A stretch of 64,000 nt of DNA from contig NZ_HF570108.1 of NCBI RefSeq assembly GCF_000297395.2, positions 2,770,106 through 2,834,105 on the forward strand, read 5' to 3'. This DNA comes from Micromonospora lupini str. Lupac 08 (lineage in GTDB: Bacteria > Actinomycetota > Actinomycetes > Mycobacteriales > Micromonosporaceae). Every line of letters begins with the position of its first letter. The stretch's first letter is position 1. The notes under the pieces were generated by a model. It was not told where the DNA came from and did not search any database. It saw only the letters and a program-made list of their open reading frames with translations. Of the stretch, positions 27,065-36,100 are shown in pieces. A program made the translations under genes and the position numbers.

Positions 27065-28477
27065 CTATCGGCGGATAGTCACATACGAGAGGTCACCCCG
27101 CGGACGAAGCGTCACCGATGCCCTGGTGGGGAGCGTCGCCGACCGAGCTGCCACAAGCCTCCACGAACGCGAGATGCGTTCGACGATCAATCCGATCTCG
27201 TAGAACGCGAAGTCAGCACCGATGCAGACTCGTGCTCCTCCACCGAACGGATAGTAGCTACCCGGAGCGGTAGTCCAAAGACGCTGGTCTTCACTGCCGT
27301 CGAACTTGAGCCACCGTTGCGGCAGGAACCTATCCGGATCCGTCCAGATGGCTGGGTCACGCTGCACGACGTACGGACTCACAAGTAGCGTCGTACCTCC
27401 GGGAATCCGGGTTCCGGCAAGCACGGCATCGTCTTGCGCCTGACGGACGAGTAACCAGATGGGCGGAAACAGCCGCAGCGCTTCGGCAACCACTGCATTC
27501 ACGAAGTCTGTCGGCTGCATGACGGGGCACGAAGCGTCCAAGCGGACCACGCCAGCATCGCGAACCCGTTCATACAGGTGACCCTCGATATCAGGATGCA
27601 GGGAAAGTAGGTGGTACACCCATGTCAGCGCCGTGGTTACCGTCTCGAAGCCGGTCACCAGCAAAGTCCGGATCTGGGACCGCACCTCCGGCGTGGCGAG
27701 GCTTCCCTCAGTCGCTCGGCCCCCATTCGCCCGGACCAGTCGATGGAGCGCCGTGTCCGCGTCCTGCTCATCGAGAGAAATACGTTCGACGGCTTGCACC
27801 ACGACATCGTCAAGCTCGTCGAGGACCCTGCGCCGCCGATCTACTCGCAGCCGGCCGACACGCTTCAGCAGAAGCATTGTCGTCGCGTCGAGAACGAGCC
27901 CTTCCATCAAACGTTTCAAAACGCCCTTGATCCGGTCTGTATCCGCAGCTGACAGTGGCACGCCGAGCAGTGACCTGGCCATCACCCGCAGTGTGATGGA
28001 TGCGAAAACGTCCGCTAGGTCTACCGCCGCTCCATTCGTCCAGCCGCTCGTAACCGTATCGACCTCGTGATGGACAATGTCGGCATATGCGGGCAGGCGT
28101 TCCCGCGCGAACGCCGGCCGCAGCAGACGACGCTGCCGGCGATGGTCCGATCCGCGACTGGTCAGCAGCCCGTCGCCGAGAATGCTTCGGAGGGGCACCT
28201 CCTCCTTCCATGCGTGTCCCATGGATTGGTGGAAGCCCTTCCCGAAATGGCGCTCGTCGGCGAGCACCTGGAGGGTCGGAGCAGCTCCGGACACGAATAC
28301 GACACGGCCTCGACTGACATTCAGCTGTACGAGCGGGCCATGTCGGATGGCGAGCGTCCGCAGGTAACCGGGGGCATCGTGGATGAACTCAAGAAGCTGT
28401 GTCAGAGGCCGGTCACCGCACGTTGGTATGTTTGGAATCGGCAGCAGAGGACGCTTGGACAGTAGCCTTGGAATCAA
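27065..28477 (-). CDS. Cytochrome P450
   Basis: The product from TTG 28477 has 470 residues, the usual size for a bacterial P450. The I-helix motif TGFETVTT is near residue 275, the K-helix ExxR (EALR) near 332 and the haem-binding loop FGGGARVCIG near 411-420, with the ligand Cys at about 418. P450s are haem monooxygenases that need a separate reductase, which is not present nearby. The TTG start is chosen because it overlaps the stop of the upstream PAP2 gene as TTGA and has AGAAAGG upstream; a longer frame would run deep into the PAP2 gene. It is co-transcribed with the PAP2 phosphatase. Confidence 0.85.
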   Translation of the reverse strand: MIPRLLSKRPLLPIPNIPTCGDRPLTQLLEFIHDAPGYLRTLAIRHGPLVQLNVSRGRVVFVSGAAPTLQVLADERHFGKGFHQSMGHAWKEEVPLRSILGDGLLTSRGSDHRRQRRLLRPAFARERLPAYADIVHHEVDTVTSGWTNGAAVDLADVFASITLRVMARSLLGVPLSAADTDRIKGVLKRLMEGLVLDATTMLLLKRVGRLRVDRRRRVLDELDDVVVQAVERISLDEQDADTALHRLVRANGGRATEGSLATPEVRSQIRTLLVTGFETVTTALTWVYHLLSLHPDIEGHLYERVRDAGVVRLDASCPVMQPTDFVNAVVAEALRLFPPIWLLVRQAQDDAVLAGTRIPGGTTLLVSPYVVQRDPAIWTDPDRFLPQRWLKFDGSEDQRLWTTAPGSYYPFGGGARVCIGADFAFYEIGLIVERISRSWRLVAARSATLPTRASVTLRPRGDLSYVTIRR

Positions 28478-29439
28478 TGGCGTGCCCTTTCTGGCGCGAG
28501 CCGTGCAGGTTCGAACCCTTGAATGCGGGCGTAGACTGTCGCGCTCAGGATGCCGGCGGCCGCGGCGGCCGCGCCGGCCACGACATCGATGAAGTAATGA
28601 ACCTCTAGATAAACGGTGGCGAGCACGACTCCGATCCCCACCGGAAGGAAACTCCAGAAAAGCTTCCGATAGTTCCTGAACATGTACCAAAGAATCACGA
28701 AAACTACTGCGGCATGGACGCTCGGGAAAGCGTCTCTGGCGTCGCCCTGAATCACGGCTATCATCCTCAGCGCCGGTGCGCGAGATTCATTCGAAACCAG
28801 ATTTACGCCTACTGGGCCACGATACACATGTGGCCCGACCGCGGGCGAGACAAGATAGACGGCATAACTCGATAACATGCATGTTGTAACAGCAAGGACG
28901 ACCTCACGAAAATGCTGGTAATGCGAGCGTAGGTAAAGAAGCGCCGTATATGCGGCTGGCACGATGGCCACGCTGAGATAGCAACCCGTGAGAATTGCTG
29001 TCGTCATATCGCTGCCCACCCTCCGCTGCAGCCACACCCCCGCGTCGCCTCCGAAGATGCTCCGGTCAAGGCTTGAGAGCCGCGGGTCCAGCAGCGGCCG
29101 GTCCAGATCGGGCGTCAGATGATGCAGCATCAGGTAGAACGACAGACAGAAGACGGCCGGAGCCACCTCTCGCGCCGTCTTGCGGACCAGCCGCCGTCCG
29201 TGCGGTCGCCCGCCGCCATGTCGGCATCCATACCAGTACACCGGCACGGAGGCCGATCCCAAGACGACAACCACCGGCCACAGCCCGAGAAGGGAGTCAA
29301 GCAGGGACGGGACTTCGCGCGAGAGGACGCTGAGGGTAATCACCCCAATCAAGAAAACAAAGGCCAAGCAGTCCTCGGGCCGCACGGGGCACCAGCTCGG
29401 CGCTCCGACCGAGTTCTGTTCAACGGATTCCACGACCAC
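28474..29439 (-). CDS. PAP2-type membrane phosphatase
   Basis: The 321-residue product has about six membrane segments. The PAP2 signature is visible as FPSVH (residues 238-242) and YLEVHYFID (about 277-285), with His 281 and Asp 285 as likely catalytic residues. It resembles the PAP2_3 subgroup that includes phosphotransferases acting on phospholipids and inositol-ceramide. It probably removes or transfers phosphate from a lipid or prenyl phosphate on the outer face of the membrane. It overlaps the P450 gene and is divergent from a DPM-like glycosyltransferase, which suggests a lipid-linked substrate shared by the cluster. Confidence 0.75.
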   Translation of the reverse strand: MVVESVEQNSVGAPSWCPVRPEDCLAFVFLIGVITLSVLSREVPSLLDSLLGLWPVVVVLGSASVPVYWYGCRHGGGRPHGRRLVRKTAREVAPAVFCLSFYLMLHHLTPDLDRPLLDPRLSSLDRSIFGGDAGVWLQRRVGSDMTTAILTGCYLSVAIVPAAYTALLYLRSHYQHFREVVLAVTTCMLSSYAVYLVSPAVGPHVYRGPVGVNLVSNESRAPALRMIAVIQGDARDAFPSVHAAVVFVILWYMFRNYRKLFWSFLPVGIGVVLATVYLEVHYFIDVVAGAAAAAAGILSATVYARIQGFEPARLAPERARH

Positions 29440-29514
29440 CCCACAGGTAACTCAGGTGACGGAGTCTGGCCTCTTGCGCGAGCAATAATGCGGGCGGTAT
29501 CGTTGGCCATCAGT

Positions 29515-30375
29515 ATGTCAAGCTCTTGCCTAGGAGTCAACAGTGAGGACCACTTGACTACCGATTTCGATGGACTATCATCCCGTGATGATCCTGTCGT
29601 CGCCGTGGTTATTCCGGCTCGCAACGAAAGTGCGACTGTGGCCGAGGTCGTCTCTTCATTTCGGGCAATATTGATGAGCGCCGGAATCGTGGCACTTGTG
29701 GTGGTGGTCGACGATCGCTCGTCCGACGACACCGCGGTTCGCGCGCGAGATGCCGGTGCTGATGTCGTCATCCCGTCTGGTGGCACCGGAGGTCTGGCAC
29801 AGGCATTCCGAACGGGCGTGATCACAGCATTGACCTACGACGTGACGCACATTCTCCACGTCGACGCCGACGGCCAGTACTCACCTGCGGACGCCTTGGG
29901 GCTGCTTGACATCGTCCTCAACGGTGCCGATCTGGCGATCGGAAGCCGACTCTGGAACCGGCCGGCGTGCATGTCACGGCCGCGATACTTCGCGAACCGC
30001 TTGTTCTCTCGGGCGGTTGCGTGCCTGATCGGGATTCCCATCCTCGATGCCCAGAGCGGTTATCGCGTCTTCACCCGGGAGCTCGCGGACACCTGTCTGA
30101 TCTCCGGCACCTACACGTACACGCAGGAGCAGGTCATTCGGGCCGCCCATCTAGGATATGTAGTCAGCTTCATGCCGATCAGTTTTCTCCCCCGCAGCTC
30201 CGGAAGAAGTCGGCTAATTGTGTCTGTCCCGACCTATGCGGCACATGTCCTGATCGCGGTATGGCGGCTGACGAACGCGTTGGGGATCGGCCACCTTCGA
30301 CTACCTGCATGCCTGATCTACGCCTTCGTCATCGAATGCCGCGACCGCCATAAGCTCGAGGGATCGACACGGTGA
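29515..30375 (+). CDS. DPM-like family 2 glycosyltransferase
   Basis: The product has the GT-A fold markers of family 2: a nucleotide-binding start (VVAVVIPARNES), VVDDRSSDDT, and the metal-binding DxD in HVDADGQYS. The layout is like that of dolichol-phosphate-mannose synthases, which transfer a sugar from a nucleotide donor to a polyprenyl phosphate. No C-terminal membrane domain is obvious. The start is uncertain: ATG 29515 is used, with ATG 29488 and a TTG at about 29551 (after GAGGA) as alternatives. The gene ends in a GTGA overlap with the next gene. Confidence 0.75.
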   Translation: MSSSCLGVNSEDHLTTDFDGLSSRDDPVVAVVIPARNESATVAEVVSSFRAILMSAGIVALVVVVDDRSSDDTAVRARDAGADVVIPSGGTGGLAQAFRTGVITALTYDVTHILHVDADGQYSPADALGLLDIVLNGADLAIGSRLWNRPACMSRPRYFANRLFSRAVACLIGIPILDAQSGYRVFTRELADTCLISGTYTYTQEQVIRAAHLGYVVSFMPISFLPRSSGRSRLIVSVPTYAAHVLIAVWRLTNALGIGHLRLPACLIYAFVIECRDRHKLEGSTR

Positions 30376-31115
30376 CACAACGCGACGCGACCGGCTCGAT
30401 CAGACCCGGCTTTTCCATTCCGTCGCTGACCCGAGTGCTTGCAATCGACTGCGGGCTGCCTGTGGACGACAGCCTCTACCACAACTGGCAGGCGGTCACC
30501 GATTTCATGTGTCATCTCGACGACTGGTTCGACGACAACGCGTCGAGCGCCGGCGAGGTCGAGCGTTGCGCGGTATTCCTGGAACGTGGCGGATCCACTG
30601 AGGCCATCGCCTCGCTCAGCCCTCGACAGCGCACCTCGTTGCTCAACCTGCGCGACTGTCTGCCTACTACCGGCGTGCAGGCCGAACGAGCCGCCCAGGA
30701 GCTCGCCGGGCACGTCCGGGGCTGGGCGGCATACACTGCCGCTCTTCGACGGACCACATCGCTAAGAACCTTCCTCGCGCTACGTCGCCAGGAGAGTCGC
30801 CATCTCGCGGCTCTGATGACCGCCGTCGTCCCTTACTCGACGGAACGCCGCCGTCGGTTGAGCGCCGCGCTCGCCCAGATCACGATCGCCGCGCAGTTCA
30901 TCGACAGCGTGGTCGATCTGGACGTCGACAGGGCCGAAGGGGCTGTCCAGCTGCGCGTTCGGCATGCACGGGTGACCCTGGCGACGGTCGCGGCATGGGA
31001 GTCGGTGAAATGTCTCCGCTACTGCCCAGGCCTCTTTCCACGACTCGTGGTCAAGGGACTCTTGCTGGTCAAGAACCGCAACGGTCGCTGGAACGCACAT
31101 CGCATCCACGCGTGA
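30372..31115 (+). CDS. Isoprenoid-synthase-like protein with Asp-rich motifs
   Basis: The 247-residue product is all-helical. DDWFDD at residues 50-55 matches the first metal-binding motif DDxxD of class I terpene and prenyl synthases. A second acidic segment, FIDSVVDLDVDRAEG (about 176-190), sits where squalene/phytoene synthases carry DxxxD. No family could be named with certainty, and the length is shorter than that of most terpene cyclases (about 330). The GTG start overlaps the glycosyltransferase stop. With a neighbouring P450 and PAP2 phosphatase, a small terpenoid or prenyl-lipid pathway is plausible. Confidence 0.5.
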   Translation: MTQRDATGSIRPGFSIPSLTRVLAIDCGLPVDDSLYHNWQAVTDFMCHLDDWFDDNASSAGEVERCAVFLERGGSTEAIASLSPRQRTSLLNLRDCLPTTGVQAERAAQELAGHVRGWAAYTAALRRTTSLRTFLALRRQESRHLAALMTAVVPYSTERRRRLSAALAQITIAAQFIDSVVDLDVDRAEGAVQLRVRHARVTLATVAAWESVKCLRYCPGLFPRLVVKGLLLVKNRNGRWNAHRIHA

Positions 31116-31119
31116 CTGT

Positions 31120-31746
31120 TCACCGGCTTCGACCTTCCGGCTCATGGCTACCGGGGCGGAGCCGTCTCAGCCGCACTAGAACCTTGACCACGATGAGTAC
31201 GGCGACCACGACGACCATGCCGGTCTGGTGCGCGACAATCCATGACAAAACGGGTGTGAGCATCCCCGCGGTTCGCATCGCCAGCGCGATGATCGCGGCA
31301 GAGGAGACAGCGCTTCCCGCGAACAGCAATGGCAGGTACACGCGGGGCGCAGTGCTTGCCGCGCCGAGCGTCACATCGACGACCGAGACAGGGTAGAGAC
31401 ACGTACCGACCAGCAGAGCTGATGATCGCAGATGCTGCGCCTTTGGCGCACGTCCGGTGAGCCATCGAACCGGACGGGCGCCGAAGTTCCGGCCGAGTTC
31501 GAAGTACGCATAGTGGATCAGACACCGGATCGGGTAGATGATCGCGAAGGTGAGCGAGGCTCCCACCAGAGGTGCTACAAGGATCACCATGTCGGGCGAG
31601 GTTCTGAGGAACAGAACCACCTCCGGCCGACTTTCGAGAAGGATCGACGAGAGCGCGAGCCCCGCGTAGGACAGGGTCGTCTGGACGCCCAGCAGGATCA
31701 GCCAGATCCAGCGTCGCCGCTGCGTCGAAGGTGAGTCATCTGCCAT
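31120..31746 (-). CDS. DedA/VTT-like membrane protein
   Basis: The 208-residue product, read from ATG 31746, has about five membrane segments. The stretch YAYFELGRNFGARPVRWL followed by LLVGTCLYP and GAASTAPRVYLPLLFAG resembles the re-entrant loop region of DedA/VTT-domain proteins, which include lipid scramblases for undecaprenyl phosphate and phospholipids. The longer upstream frame (to 32160) overlaps another gene and is rejected. It is convergent with the isoprenoid-synthase-like gene, and a lipid-transport function would fit that cluster. The family match is by eye and moderate. Confidence 0.5.
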   Translation of the reverse strand: MADDSPSTQRRRWIWLILLGVQTTLSYAGLALSSILLESRPEVVLFLRTSPDMVILVAPLVGASLTFAIIYPIRCLIHYAYFELGRNFGARPVRWLTGRAPKAQHLRSSALLVGTCLYPVSVVDVTLGAASTAPRVYLPLLFAGSAVSSAAIIALAMRTAGMLTPVLSWIVAHQTGMVVVVAVLIVVKVLVRLRRLRPGSHEPEGRSR

Positions 31747-32020
31747 GTCGCTCGCACCTCGCAATGCGCCGGCGGCACATCGGACGCAGGGACGTCCGAT
31801 CCTTCGCGGGCACGCTAGCCGATGACCCAACAACTGGGCAGCCCGGCGAAGTGCGAACCGGTTGATCGCTGTCGGCGCCCGCCCACCAGGGATGGTCGAT
31901 GTTCGGCGATCAAGCTGGATCTCCGATCGCCTCGGCCCTTTGATCATCTGCTCCGATCTGCCGCTGATGGTGCTCACCAGATCCCCACCCACTTGGGGAG
32001 GTGGTAGCGGCGTAGCGGCG

Positions 32021-32725
32021 TTACAACCACTGCTCATCAATGTTGCCGGCGTACAGGTAGGCGGTGCGGTAGGCCGGCCGCGCGAACAACTGCGACTCGC
32101 CCGAGTACACGGCAGCGAGCAGGCCCGGCCGGTACCACCAGCCGTTCGTGATGCCAGCAACCTCTGCGACCGGTTGCATGGCGGTCAGGTCGATCTGGTC
32201 GACGGCCGAGCCGGTCAGCCTGGTGACCGAATCCGCGACGTCCATCGCCGCATACGCCAGAGCCAGGGCCTCAACCCAGCCGACGATGCTGCGATGCAAC
32301 GGGACCCACTGCCCATCGTCGCCACCGGCGATACCGAACGTACCGTCCGGACCGATCAGGAACGCATACGGCACGGCGGTGCGTTGCGGCCCGGCCTCGA
32401 AAAACCAACCCTGGGGAGCAAACGTGTCTTCCCACTCCGGCGTGTCCACGCTGAGCATCCGCGGGCCTGCGGCATCCTCGGGCATGCCCGGCGCGGACGG
32501 CAGGACAAGGCCACCCCACCGGGCCCGATACGCCTCGGCGCGGTCGATGACCTCGTCAGGAATCTGCGCCTCCTGCCACGCGCCTCGAAACTGACTCACC
32601 GGCGGCACGTCGAGCCAAACTCCGTGAACGCTGACGAACGAGCGGGCCCGTCTGCTCAAACCCGTCCGCGGCCGACGCAATCCCAACACATGCGCATGGT
32701 ATCGAGCTATTGGATGCCCGCTCAT
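32021..32725 (-). CDS. Hypothetical protein
   Basis: The product from ATG 32725 has 234 residues; the frame is open to 32818, where another ATG exists, and neither start has a good ribosome-binding site. It contains many Trp and Gly residues (TPEWEDTFAPQGWFFEAG, GPDGTFGIAGGDDGQWVPLH) in a pattern like immunity or SMI1/KNR4-type proteins, but no family can be named. There is no signal peptide or membrane segment. It is divergent from the DUF7002-like gene. Confidence 0.5.
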   Translation of the reverse strand: MSGHPIARYHAHVLGLRRPRTGLSRRARSFVSVHGVWLDVPPVSQFRGAWQEAQIPDEVIDRAEAYRARWGGLVLPSAPGMPEDAAGPRMLSVDTPEWEDTFAPQGWFFEAGPQRTAVPYAFLIGPDGTFGIAGGDDGQWVPLHRSIVGWVEALALAYAAMDVADSVTRLTGSAVDQIDLTAMQPVAEVAGITNGWWYRPGLLAAVYSGESQLFARPAYRTAYLYAGNIDEQWL

Positions 32726-32885
32726 AGCCGCGATCCGGTCGCTACGGGTAGCGCTTGTCTCGGGCGGCGTAGGCGTAGCACCGAAGACCGCCAGCGCTGC
32801 TGACCACCCGTCGACCATGTGATGGGAGGATGTCGGCCGGATCGCTCATGGCCTGTAACCGCGGATGTCCGGCATCATGACCGGC

Positions 32886-33518
32886 ATGGACGTCGAGGAA
32901 CTGATCGCGCGCCATCCGCGAGTCTTCCACACGATGTCGGCGGTCGCTTGGCCGTCGGTACAACGGCACGGCTTGCTGTCCACGCAGCAACTGGTCGATC
33001 TGTTCGGCCTCGACATCGGCGAGCGTGAGCGACTCCTGAATGCACCTCGCAAGCAGTCCACCGTTCTGCGCGCGTCCGGCCTGCCGCCGGCCGTGATCCG
33101 CGATCAGAAGCCGATGAAATTTGTCGCGGAGAAGATTGATCCTGACTCCTCGCTGGCCGAGTACCTCATCGCCATCAACTCTCGGGTCTTCTTCTGGGCC
33201 AGTGCTGAGCGACTGGACCGGTTGCGTCAAGCGAAGGAGTATCGCACCGAGGGCCAGGTCGTCCTGCACGTCGACACTCGCGCCCTTGTCGAGCGATACG
33301 GCCCACGTATCGAACTCTGCCGGCTCAATTCTGGGGCGGTGACGCAGAAGAACCACCCCTTGCGAGGACATCGATCCTGGGTTCCGATCGCCGACTACCC
33401 CTACGACGAGTACCGCCGCCGGTTTGGCCGCGATGGTGCGTTGGTCGAGGTCACCGTTTTGGACGCCGTCCCTGACATCCTCGACCTGATCGACAAGATC
33501 GAAGGTGTCACCGACTGA
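32886..33518 (+). CDS. DUF7002-like protein, possible ART fold
   Basis: The 210-residue product is read from ATG 32886; an ATG at 32865 is also in frame. The opening PRVFHTMSAVAWPSVQRHGL is like the substrate-binding start of DUF7002 and of DarT-like ADP-ribosyltransferases, and the later RVFFWASAERLDRL and VVLHVDTRAL strands fit the same fold. Similar proteins are usually uncharacterised. It stands alone and is divergent from another hypothetical gene, which might be an antitoxin-type partner, although the size of that partner argues against a classical pair. Confidence 0.5.
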   Translation: MDVEELIARHPRVFHTMSAVAWPSVQRHGLLSTQQLVDLFGLDIGERERLLNAPRKQSTVLRASGLPPAVIRDQKPMKFVAEKIDPDSSLAEYLIAINSRVFFWASAERLDRLRQAKEYRTEGQVVLHVDTRALVERYGPRIELCRLNSGAVTQKNHPLRGHRSWVPIADYPYDEYRRRFGRDGALVEVTVLDAVPDILDLIDKIEGVTD

Positions 33519-33782
33519 GTTCCACACCCTTTGCGGCCATGGGACTGCATTGCACTCCACACGACAGGCCGATGCACGAACACGTGCCCGGGATCAGCCT
33601 TCGCCAACCCGCCGGTCCTTCCCGCGGCTTCCTCGTCCTCGACGACCCCCGTGGCCCACCAACGTCGGGACCGAGGACCGGCAGGACAGGCGTTTCATCA
33701 GTTCTACAAGCCCGGCCGCCACGGCGCGGACAGACTGAGCTACAGTCCTCGATCGGTCTTGACGCGGGTGACCGGTGGGTGG

Positions 33783-35834
33783 CTACTGCTGGCAGCCCCG
33801 CGGAGGGTTTGTGGTCAGTCGGCGCAGGGCGGCGATGGTCGTACGGATACGACCGGTCAACAGTTCGTCAGCCCAGACGATGTCGTCGGCGAAGCTGGTG
33901 GCACCGAGGCGGTTGTCGCCTGCGGCGAGTTTCTTGAGACCGGGGATCGTCTCGACTGCGCGTAGCTCCAGGATCGTTGCCAGGCCATACCGGCCGGCGT
34001 AGTCGGTGACGCCGTGAAGCAGCGGCTCGGTCAGGTCTACGGTCGGTACGCCAAGCCGAGCAAGGGCGCGGGACGCCGCCACTCGGCTCCACCGGTCGTC
34101 GAGCCTGTTGCGCAGTAGCGGATCGAGGTCGGTCAGGGCGTCGCGGTGGGCCGGGGCAAGATCTGCAATGAGGTCTGCGGCGGCGCGAGCCGGGGTGTGC
34201 CCACCGGCAAGCACCGCGCGCACGGTTGTCAGGATGGGCTGTACGCCGTCGATGATGGCAACTATCCGAGCAGCGAGGATCTGGGCCTCCCGCTGCGGGT
34301 GCGTCCCGGCCGCCGCGCCGGTGAGCTGATCGCGCGCCCTAGGCAGCAGTGGGCGCAGTTCCTCGCCCAACTCGTCGACGAACGTTTGCGGGCCGGGCCA
34401 CAGCCGCCGCTCACCGGACAAGGCAGTGTCGAGGATGCCGAGGAGCGGCTGCACGTCGCCGGAGATCCGTCGAAGGGCCAGGGCCGCCAGCGGATCGCCG
34501 GCCTGCGTCGCCCGTGTACGTAGGTGCGGTACGGCGGCGGCGTCATCGTGTCCGATCTCCAGGAGCGCCCACGCCACCTGTGGTCCCTCGTACGGCAGCG
34601 CGGCAAGCAGCTCCGGCACCGCCTCTGCGGCGCGCCACGTGCCCAGCACCCCGGCCAGCACGTCGGCCCGGGCCGGTTCGTCGGCTAGGCGCTGGCGGAC
34701 CGCAGCCAGCACCGCAGGCTCGAAGCGGGCGCCGTCGAGCAACCGCTGCGCACGGTGCCCAGCGGCTGCCGCCGCACACACCGGTTCGATCCAACGGGGA
34801 TCACCGAGCCGGGCGAGAGCCCTGACCGCCCGGTACTCAGCGGTGAACCCGGGCGCCCCGGCCTCCTGCGCGAATCCGGCGGCGATGCTCGCCAGCAGGT
34901 CCGCGAATCGCCCGGCCGCCGCGCCAGCCCGGCTGAGCGTGTCGAGAGCAATACTCCGCACCCCGGGATCCGGATCGTGCAACGCAGTCGCGACCAGCGG
35001 AACGATCTGCGGCGGCGCCGAACGGCTGCCGTCGGACCGTTCCGACGCCGCCCACAGGCCGAGCTCCCGGGTCTTCGGCTCGCGGGCCCGCAATAGGTGG
35101 CTGAGTAGATCCAGTGCGACCGGCGCGGGCGGTGCCACCATCAGCTCATCGGACCAGTCACCGCCGTGCGCCCAGCAGTAGGTGACCGAAGCGCCGTCGT
35201 CGATCGCTGCGACCACCGCGGCGATCGCACCGTCCGGCCAGGGCACCCCGGCCCGCAGCAGCGCCACCGCCGCGGCCACCCGTACCAGCGGCGCTGCATG
35301 CAAGACCAAGTCGGCGAGCACCGGTTCGGCGGCGGCCGGATCGATCAGGCCCAGCGCCAGAGCGAGCGATGCCTGAACCGGCTCAGTGGCTTCGACCCGC
35401 CAAGCTTGCCAAAGCGGTTCGGGGACTGTCCCGGCCTGAGCCGCCGCGTAGGCCGCGGCCTCCCGTACCGTGGGATCACCGTCTGCAAGCAGCGCTAGGA
35501 GGGCCGGAAGGTGCCCGACGACTGCTGCACGCACGTCCGGGAAGTCGTCGCCGTACGCGTGCCGTGGATCGGCCAGTTGTCCGAGCATCCAGGCAAGGTC
35601 GGCCCGGCCGTGCGGCGCGGCCAGCGCCAGCTCGGCCAGGAACGGTACGGCCGCCACCGTTGCCAGGTAGACGGTGCCCTGGTGGAAGATGCTGCCGTTT
35701 AGCTCGGAGACCGCCTCCTGAGCAGCTTCCTCGTCCGGCGAGGCCACCTGCCGTAACAGGTTGGGAGTGTCGAGAGCCTTTCCGTACGCGTGGCTCAGCT
35801 CATTCCAGCTGACCTCGTCCAGTCCCTGCAGCAC
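33783..35834 (-). CDS. HEAT-repeat protein
   Basis: The 683-residue product is built of helical pairs rich in Ala and Leu with recurring DPxVRxxA-type turns (GDPTVREAAAYA, PDPGVRSIALDTL), the signature of HEAT/armadillo-like repeats, spread over at least ten units. Such proteins are scaffolds that bind other proteins. No catalytic domain, signal peptide or membrane segment is seen. It is flanked by gaps of about 260 bases and does not belong to an obvious operon. Confidence 0.75.
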   Translation of the reverse strand: MLQGLDEVSWNELSHAYGKALDTPNLLRQVASPDEEAAQEAVSELNGSIFHQGTVYLATVAAVPFLAELALAAPHGRADLAWMLGQLADPRHAYGDDFPDVRAAVVGHLPALLALLADGDPTVREAAAYAAAQAGTVPEPLWQAWRVEATEPVQASLALALGLIDPAAAEPVLADLVLHAAPLVRVAAAVALLRAGVPWPDGAIAAVVAAIDDGASVTYCWAHGGDWSDELMVAPPAPVALDLLSHLLRAREPKTRELGLWAASERSDGSRSAPPQIVPLVATALHDPDPGVRSIALDTLSRAGAAAGRFADLLASIAAGFAQEAGAPGFTAEYRAVRALARLGDPRWIEPVCAAAAAGHRAQRLLDGARFEPAVLAAVRQRLADEPARADVLAGVLGTWRAAEAVPELLAALPYEGPQVAWALLEIGHDDAAAVPHLRTRATQAGDPLAALALRRISGDVQPLLGILDTALSGERRLWPGPQTFVDELGEELRPLLPRARDQLTGAAAGTHPQREAQILAARIVAIIDGVQPILTTVRAVLAGGHTPARAAADLIADLAPAHRDALTDLDPLLRNRLDDRWSRVAASRALARLGVPTVDLTEPLLHGVTDYAGRYGLATILELRAVETIPGLKKLAAGDNRLGATSFADDIVWADELLTGRIRTTIAALRRLTTNPPRGCQQ

Positions 35835-36100
35835 GGCCGCAGCATACGTCCCCGATCGACGCTACCGAGAGACCCACCGTCTACCCACTCAACTGGGCAT
35901 CCGGTGCACCCGAGTCCACCAAACGGTGCCAGCCGTTGACCGACGGCGGTGAGATCGAGGTGGGGCCTGACCGCGGTAGACCTCGGCGAGGCGGCTGAAC
36001 TCAATCGCCACTGGCCGGCTATCAGCCCATCCGGCGATGGTTGCGCGACCTGCTCTGGGAGTCGCACGCCCGGTCTGCTCGAGAGCGCTCAACCGTCCTC
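35835..36100. other. 265-base gap
   Basis: No gene or recognisable repeat was found between the HEAT-repeat gene and the end of the Tad operon. Confidence 0.4.

Noticed and set aside
28478..28690. N-terminal extension of the P450
   Set aside because: The extension overlaps the PAP2 gene, is Arg-rich and unlike any P450 N-terminus; the TTG with the TTGA overlap is a better start.
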